DNA from: J051 sp040289295
GTDB lineage: Bacteria; Armatimonadota; Fimbriimonadia; Fimbriimonadales; ATM1
Length of the DNA stretch: 19,329 nucleotides
Reading direction: 5' to 3'
NCBI GenBank assembly: GCA_040289295.1
Contig: PSLA01000033.1
Coordinates: forward strand, 1 to 19,329
The notes beneath the pieces were generated by a model. That model did not search any database. It saw only the letters and a list, made by a program, of their open reading frames with translations, and was not told the DNA's origin. A program made the position numbers and the translations under genes. Positions 16,457 through 19,329 of the stretch are shown here, one piece after another. Position 1 is the stretch's first letter. The number at the start of each line of letters is the position of its first letter.

Positions 16457-17429
16457 TCAGGAAACGGACGCGGCCAAAAAGCGCTCGACGCGAGCGCGGT
16501 TCCCGTATGCCTCGTCGCCACGGGCGATGAACTCTTCCAGCGTGAATGAATGGTTCTGCGTGCCGATCGTCTCAAGGCACCAGGTCGCCGCGAGCGCCCC
16601 AACCTCAGCGGCGGTCTTCAGGTCCGCACCCTTCGAGTACGCAGTAAGAAACCCTCCTCGGAAGGCATCCCCGATGCCAGTCGGGTCAACCTCTTGTCGC
16701 GCGCGAACAGCCGGCACCTGAATCACATCCGGACCGAGGACGGAGACGCCCTTCTCGCCACGAGTTACGATGAGGGTGCCGGTCATGGCGCGTAGCTCGG
16801 CGCTCTCCTTGCCAGTCTTCTTCTCGATGAGGCCGAGTTCGTAGTCGTTCACGATGAGCATCGTTGAGCCGCGGATACCTTCCAGGAGGTCTTCAGCGCT
16901 GAGGCGCACGATCTGCTGGCTCGGGTCGTACACGAACGGCAAANNNNNNNNNNNNGACCGCCTTCGCCATTGCCTCCGGCGCCGTCGGCGAAATGATGAC
17001 GAGTTGGATCTCTTCTGCCGGGAGGTCGTAGAGTGTAAGGCGGTGAGCTTCCGCCATCGCGCCTGCGTAGAACATCGCGATTTGGCGATTCCCGTCGTCG
17101 GTGCTCACGAAAAACGAGGCGGTGTACTTGTTTGCGACTTTGAGAACCCCCGAGATGTCCACGCCCAGGCTCTCAAGCCTGCGGGCGGCATCACCGAAGT
17201 CCCGACCGACCGTGCCAAAGAGCAAAGGCTTACCCCCGAGCAGCGCCATCGTATACGCAATGTTCGCGGCAACACCGCCGTGCTCACGGCGCATCTCGTC
17301 CACCAGGAAGGAGACACTGAGGCGGTCCAGGTGCTCTGCGAGGATGTGCTCGCGAAAGTCGCCGGGAAACCGCATCAGGCAGTCGAAGGCGATGGAGCCT
17401 ACGCAAACAACCCGCTTCTCTTTGCTCAT
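16457..17429 (-). CDS. PfkB-family carbohydrate/nucleoside kinase (interrupted by N gap)
   Basis: A ~320-aa ribokinase-fold kinase. The N-terminal half has VVCVGSIAFDCLMRFPGDF, HGGVAANIAYTMALLGGKP and TVGRDFGDAARRLESLGVD, resembling bacterial adenosine kinase/sugar kinases. The C-terminal half has PFVYDPSQQIVRL, LIVTRGEKGVSVLG and the PfkB signature EVDPTGIGDAFRGGFL with the catalytic Asp. The two halves are in different frames only because of the run of N at 16944-16955; about seven residues between AMAKAV and PFVYDP are unresolved. It is upstream of the AlgD-like gene by 58 bp on the same strand. Substrate unknown: adenosine or a sugar. A family B hairpin lies just upstream of the start codon. 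Confidence 0.88.
16944..16955. other. Assembly gap (12 N) that shifts the reading frame
   Basis: Kinase frames on the two sides differ by one position; the true gap length must be congruent to 2 modulo 3 (for example 11, 14 or 23). The missing stretch corresponds to the short helix end and strand before the DPSQQ motif. Confidence 0.9.
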
Positions 17430-17443
17430 TGACGACTTAGGCT

Positions 17444-17488
17444 ACCCGCCCTCTCCCAGGGGGAGAGGGTGGCGGAAGGCCGGGTGAG
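17444..17488. repeat. Family B hairpin repeat, copy B4
   Basis: CCCTCTCCC (17449-17457) pairs perfectly with GGGAGAGGG (17461-17469) around loop AGG, flanked by CCGCC/GGCGG and ACCCG/CGGGT outer pairs. It starts 15 bases upstream of the kinase ATG, in the divergent region between the kinase and the anti-sigma-like gene. Confidence 0.85.
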
Positions 17489-17543
17489 CGGTAGGAGTCA
17501 TGCGCAAACGTCTTTACTTTGCTTGGCCCTGTGAAGTCTGGGT

Positions 17544-17626
17544 TGTAGGCTCGCGGGGACGCTCGCCCTCCCTCAAGTTGCCATCCGCCAAGTCACACAG
17601 GGAGCGTGAGCGTCTCGCGAACACGA
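17544..17626. repeat. Family A palindromic repeat, copy A2 (83 bp)
   Basis: About 90% identical over 83 bases to 3826-3908. The arms GCTCGCGGGGACGCTCGCCC and GGGAGCGTGAGCGTCTCGCG are imperfect inverted copies around a GCCATCCGCCAAGTCACAC loop. This copy is intergenic. The rest of the 295-bp interval 17430-17724 contains B4 and no recognisable gene; any promoters for the divergent genes must lie beside or within the repeats. Confidence 0.88.
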
Positions 17627-17724
17627 GACGCCGGGCGCCACCCTAAAGATGACCTGAAATGCCACCGACAATCCCATCGGCGCGGATAGTTTCAGCGCAC
17701 ACAAACCTCAAGTTGGTTGCGAGA

Positions 17725-18450
17725 ATGGCGGAACGAATCAGCCTCTGCGACGTTGCGAAGGAGCATCTGCTCCCCTGGCTTGCCGGACGACTCGATGGCA
17801 CGCCCGAGGGGCAGGCTTTCGAGGCGCACATACGGGAATGCAACGCGTGCTCGGCGCTCGTTACGGACCGCAGACAAGCGATGCAGGCGCTGCTTGAGCT
17901 CGCGGACGAGACCAACACGACGGCACAGGCGGTAGCGCGGGAAGCGACACTCGCCAAGCAAATCCAAGCCCCATCGTGGCGAGCGCTCGTCCAATCGAAG
18001 GGCACGGCGATCCTCACAGTTGGCGCCGCGCTGCTTCTGGTTATCTCGTACTTCATGAAGCCTAGCGAGAGACTGCTCGGTGAGAAGGCTCTTCCCGATC
18101 CCCCAGCCGAACAAACACAGGCGGACGGAAAGACGAAGACGGAAGCGGACGAAACCACCCACGCAGCCACGGCGGTTGATGAAGGCGCTCCAACTGAGAA
18201 TTCTCAACCAGAGGAAACCGCGCCCAACGAGGGGGAAAAACCTCAACCAGGCGAGAAGGTCAAGGCAGTCGAGCAGGAGCGGAGCCTGCGACCGGTGAAT
18301 CGCAAAGCCTCGCCGCAACGCCGGGCCGCTCCTCAACCGGAGGCAAAGCCGGCACCGGGACGGAACAGCAACCGCAACATCGGAACGGTGGTGGTTTACG
18401 ACCAAAGCGGACGCCTCATCGGGTCCGCGACGACAGGAGGACAGAAATGA
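17725..18450 (+). CDS. Zinc-finger anti-sigma-like single-pass membrane protein
   Basis: The 241-aa product has an N-terminal zf-HC2/ZAS-type motif: C8, then H-x3-C-x2-C (HIRECNAC, residues ~36-43) after the helix AKEHLLPWLAGRLDG. These domains usually bind and inhibit ECF sigma factors. A transmembrane helix follows at ~95-112 (AILTVGAALLLVISYFM), then a long Pro/Glu/Lys/Gln-rich, probably disordered exterior segment, and a short C-terminal block GTVVVYDQSGRLIGSA. ATG 17725 was preferred over 17659 because it puts the zinc motif at the usual distance from the start; neither has a good ribosome-binding site. No sigma factor gene is adjacent. The stop overlaps the next gene by ATGA, so the two form an operon. 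Confidence 0.72.
   Translation: MAERISLCDVAKEHLLPWLAGRLDGTPEGQAFEAHIRECNACSALVTDRRQAMQALLELADETNTTAQAVAREATLAKQIQAPSWRALVQSKGTAILTVGAALLLVISYFMKPSERLLGEKALPDPPAEQTQADGKTKTEADETTHAATAVDEGAPTENSQPEETAPNEGEKPQPGEKVKAVEQERSLRPVNRKASPQRRAAPQPEAKPAPGRNSNRNIGTVVVYDQSGRLIGSATTGGQK
18435..18440 (+). promoter_or_regulatory. Strong ribosome-binding site
   Basis: AGGAGG lies six bases before the ATG at 18447, the clearest Shine-Dalgarno sequence in the window. It lies within the end of the anti-sigma-like gene, indicating efficient independent initiation on the downstream gene. Confidence 0.8.
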
Positions 18451-19229
18451 ACGCGATTCGAATTCTTATCATCACCTTCGTGATGCTTGGCACTTCGGCG
18501 ATTGCGCTCTCGCAAGCGGAGAACGAGCAGGCTACACCTGCCACAGTGTCGGTTAACGCTCGCGGCGACGATGTCCGCAACGTTCTGTACGACCTGTTCA
18601 AGCAAAAAGGCGTGAGCTTTGTCGTCCAGACGGGCGTCTTCTATAGTCTTTACCTAAACCTCGAGGGCGTCCAATTCGAGGTTGCGCTGAAGCACATCTG
18701 CCGCATTGCGGCTTTGGAGTACGAGATCCAGGACGGCATCTACGTCTTCAAGGCGAGCGTCCCTCGAGCCTACGACCCACCGAGGGAGGGCGAGCGTCCC
18801 GCGAGCCAGCACCCCCCGATTGACCCTTCGGTGCTTGAGAAGACGCTGACACTTCGCCTTGCAGAGAACGACATCCGCACGGTGATGCGCGCTATTACGG
18901 CAAAGACCGACGTGCCGATTCAAGTAACGGAAGATGTGCCCTCGCTCAAGGTGAACGCATACTTCATAGACGTAACCATCCGCGAGGCGCTCAACACGAT
19001 CACCAAGGCGGCAGGCCTAAAGTGGGGCATCGGCGAGACGGGGAAGCTGATCGTGTCCAAGGGCAGCATCCTTTACACAGGCACCACCAACACCGCGAGC
19101 ACCACCACCAAGAGCGGCGTTAAGGGCGCCCCCCCGACCTGCGACCAGTGCGGTACCTCGCTGGGCGCGGGTTGGAGGTACTGCCCAATCTGTGGGAACT
19201 ATGTGAAGCCGATCACTTCCGGCGGCTGA
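18447..19229 (+). CDS. Exported protein with two STN/secretin-type domains and a C-terminal zinc ribbon
   Basis: The 260-aa product has a signal peptide (MNAIRILIITFVMLGTSAIALS, likely cleaved before QAENE). Two similar domains follow. The first (~33-107) has VSVNARGDDVRNVLYDLFKQ and VQFEVALKHICRIAALEYEI; the second (~133-205) has LTLRLAENDIRTVMRAITAK and VTIREALNTITKAAGLKWGI. Both look like the STN domain found at the N-terminus of secretins and TonB-dependent signal transducers. Residues ~232-250 form a four-cysteine zinc ribbon (CDQCGTSLGAGWRYCPICG), unusual for an exported protein. The linker REGERPASQ between the domains is encoded by family A half repeat A4. Translation is coupled to the preceding anti-sigma-like gene (ATGA). 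No secretin barrel follows, so this is not a complete secretin. Confidence 0.75.
   Translation: MNAIRILIITFVMLGTSAIALSQAENEQATPATVSVNARGDDVRNVLYDLFKQKGVSFVVQTGVFYSLYLNLEGVQFEVALKHICRIAALEYEIQDGIYVFKASVPRAYDPPREGERPASQHPPIDPSVLEKTLTLRLAENDIRTVMRAITAKTDVPIQVTEDVPSLKVNAYFIDVTIREALNTITKAAGLKWGIGETGKLIVSKGSILYTGTTNTASTTTKSGVKGAPPTCDQCGTSLGAGWRYCPICGNYVKPITSGG
18782..18807. repeat. Family A half repeat A4 inside a CDS
   Basis: GAGGGAGGGCGAGCGTCCCG followed by CGAGCC matches the arm shared by A1-A3. It is read in frame as REGERPAS between the two STN-like domains. Confidence 0.78.
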
Positions 19230-19329
19230 GACAACTTGCGCACCTCCCCACGTTCCCCTCGCGGGCTCGGCTAACCCCCGGGCCCGCTCCCCTTCACCGC
19301 TCGTTCCGAAACCGCCTTCGCCGGGTTCA

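Noticed and set aside
19230..19329. Possible gene start or terminator at the window end
   Set aside because: The 100 bases are GC-rich without an open frame of note, a clear hairpin with U-run, or a tRNA-like fold.

Overview
This is a roughly 60% GC bacterial chromosomal segment from a draft assembly; two short runs of N (12113-12136 and 16944-16955) each break a gene. Gene content is mostly housekeeping and envelope functions, with no phage, plasmid, transposase or CRISPR signature. The tetrapyrrole-free, Gram-negative-like gene set and the many small GC-rich hairpin repeats with an 'EGERP' coding signature remind me of environmental Armatimonadota (Fimbriimonadia-like) genomes. That placement is an impression, not a demonstrated assignment.

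Layout. 1-880 (+): the 3' part of rnhB (ribonuclease HII) and a YraN/UPF0102 nuclease-like gene. 850-7623 (-): a long co-directional block, read from right to left: a 180-aa unknown protein, a ~650-aa protein that looks like a string of winged-helix modules, rpsT (ribosomal protein S20), a phosphatidylserine-decarboxylase-like membrane protein, a membrane iron-sulfur CCG-domain oxidoreductase of the EtfD/FadF type, acpS and purN. The last genes are tightly packed with 4-bp stop/start overlaps. 7855-12383 (+): one very large exported/membrane protein joining a degenerate M28 aminopeptidase-like ectodomain to an FtsX/MacB-type permease. 12455-13771 (-): a decayed L-ribulokinase (araB) with an internal deletion and a frameshift. 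13791-17429 (-): a surface-sugar cluster of a PfkB-family kinase, an AlgD-type nucleotide-sugar dehydrogenase and a family 4 glycosyltransferase. 17725-19229 (+): a two-gene operon of a zinc-finger anti-sigma-like membrane protein and an exported protein with two STN-like domains and a terminal zinc ribbon.

The most striking theme is two families of short palindromic repeats. Family A consists of 83-bp imperfect hairpins, plus half copies, that read as EGERP on one strand. Family B consists of CCCTCTCCC/GGGAGAGGG hairpins. They are not confined to intergenic DNA: they supply the C-termini of S20, of the PSD-like protein and of the glycosyltransferase, a linker in the STN protein, a cytoplasmic insert in the FtsX permease, and possibly the start region of the glycosyltransferase. 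They look like mobile, translation-tolerant elements that settle at protein ends and domain linkers. Other points of interest are the M28-FtsX fusion pseudo-peptidase, the STN/zinc-ribbon plus anti-sigma pair, and loss of the conserved Asp in the PSD-like protein.
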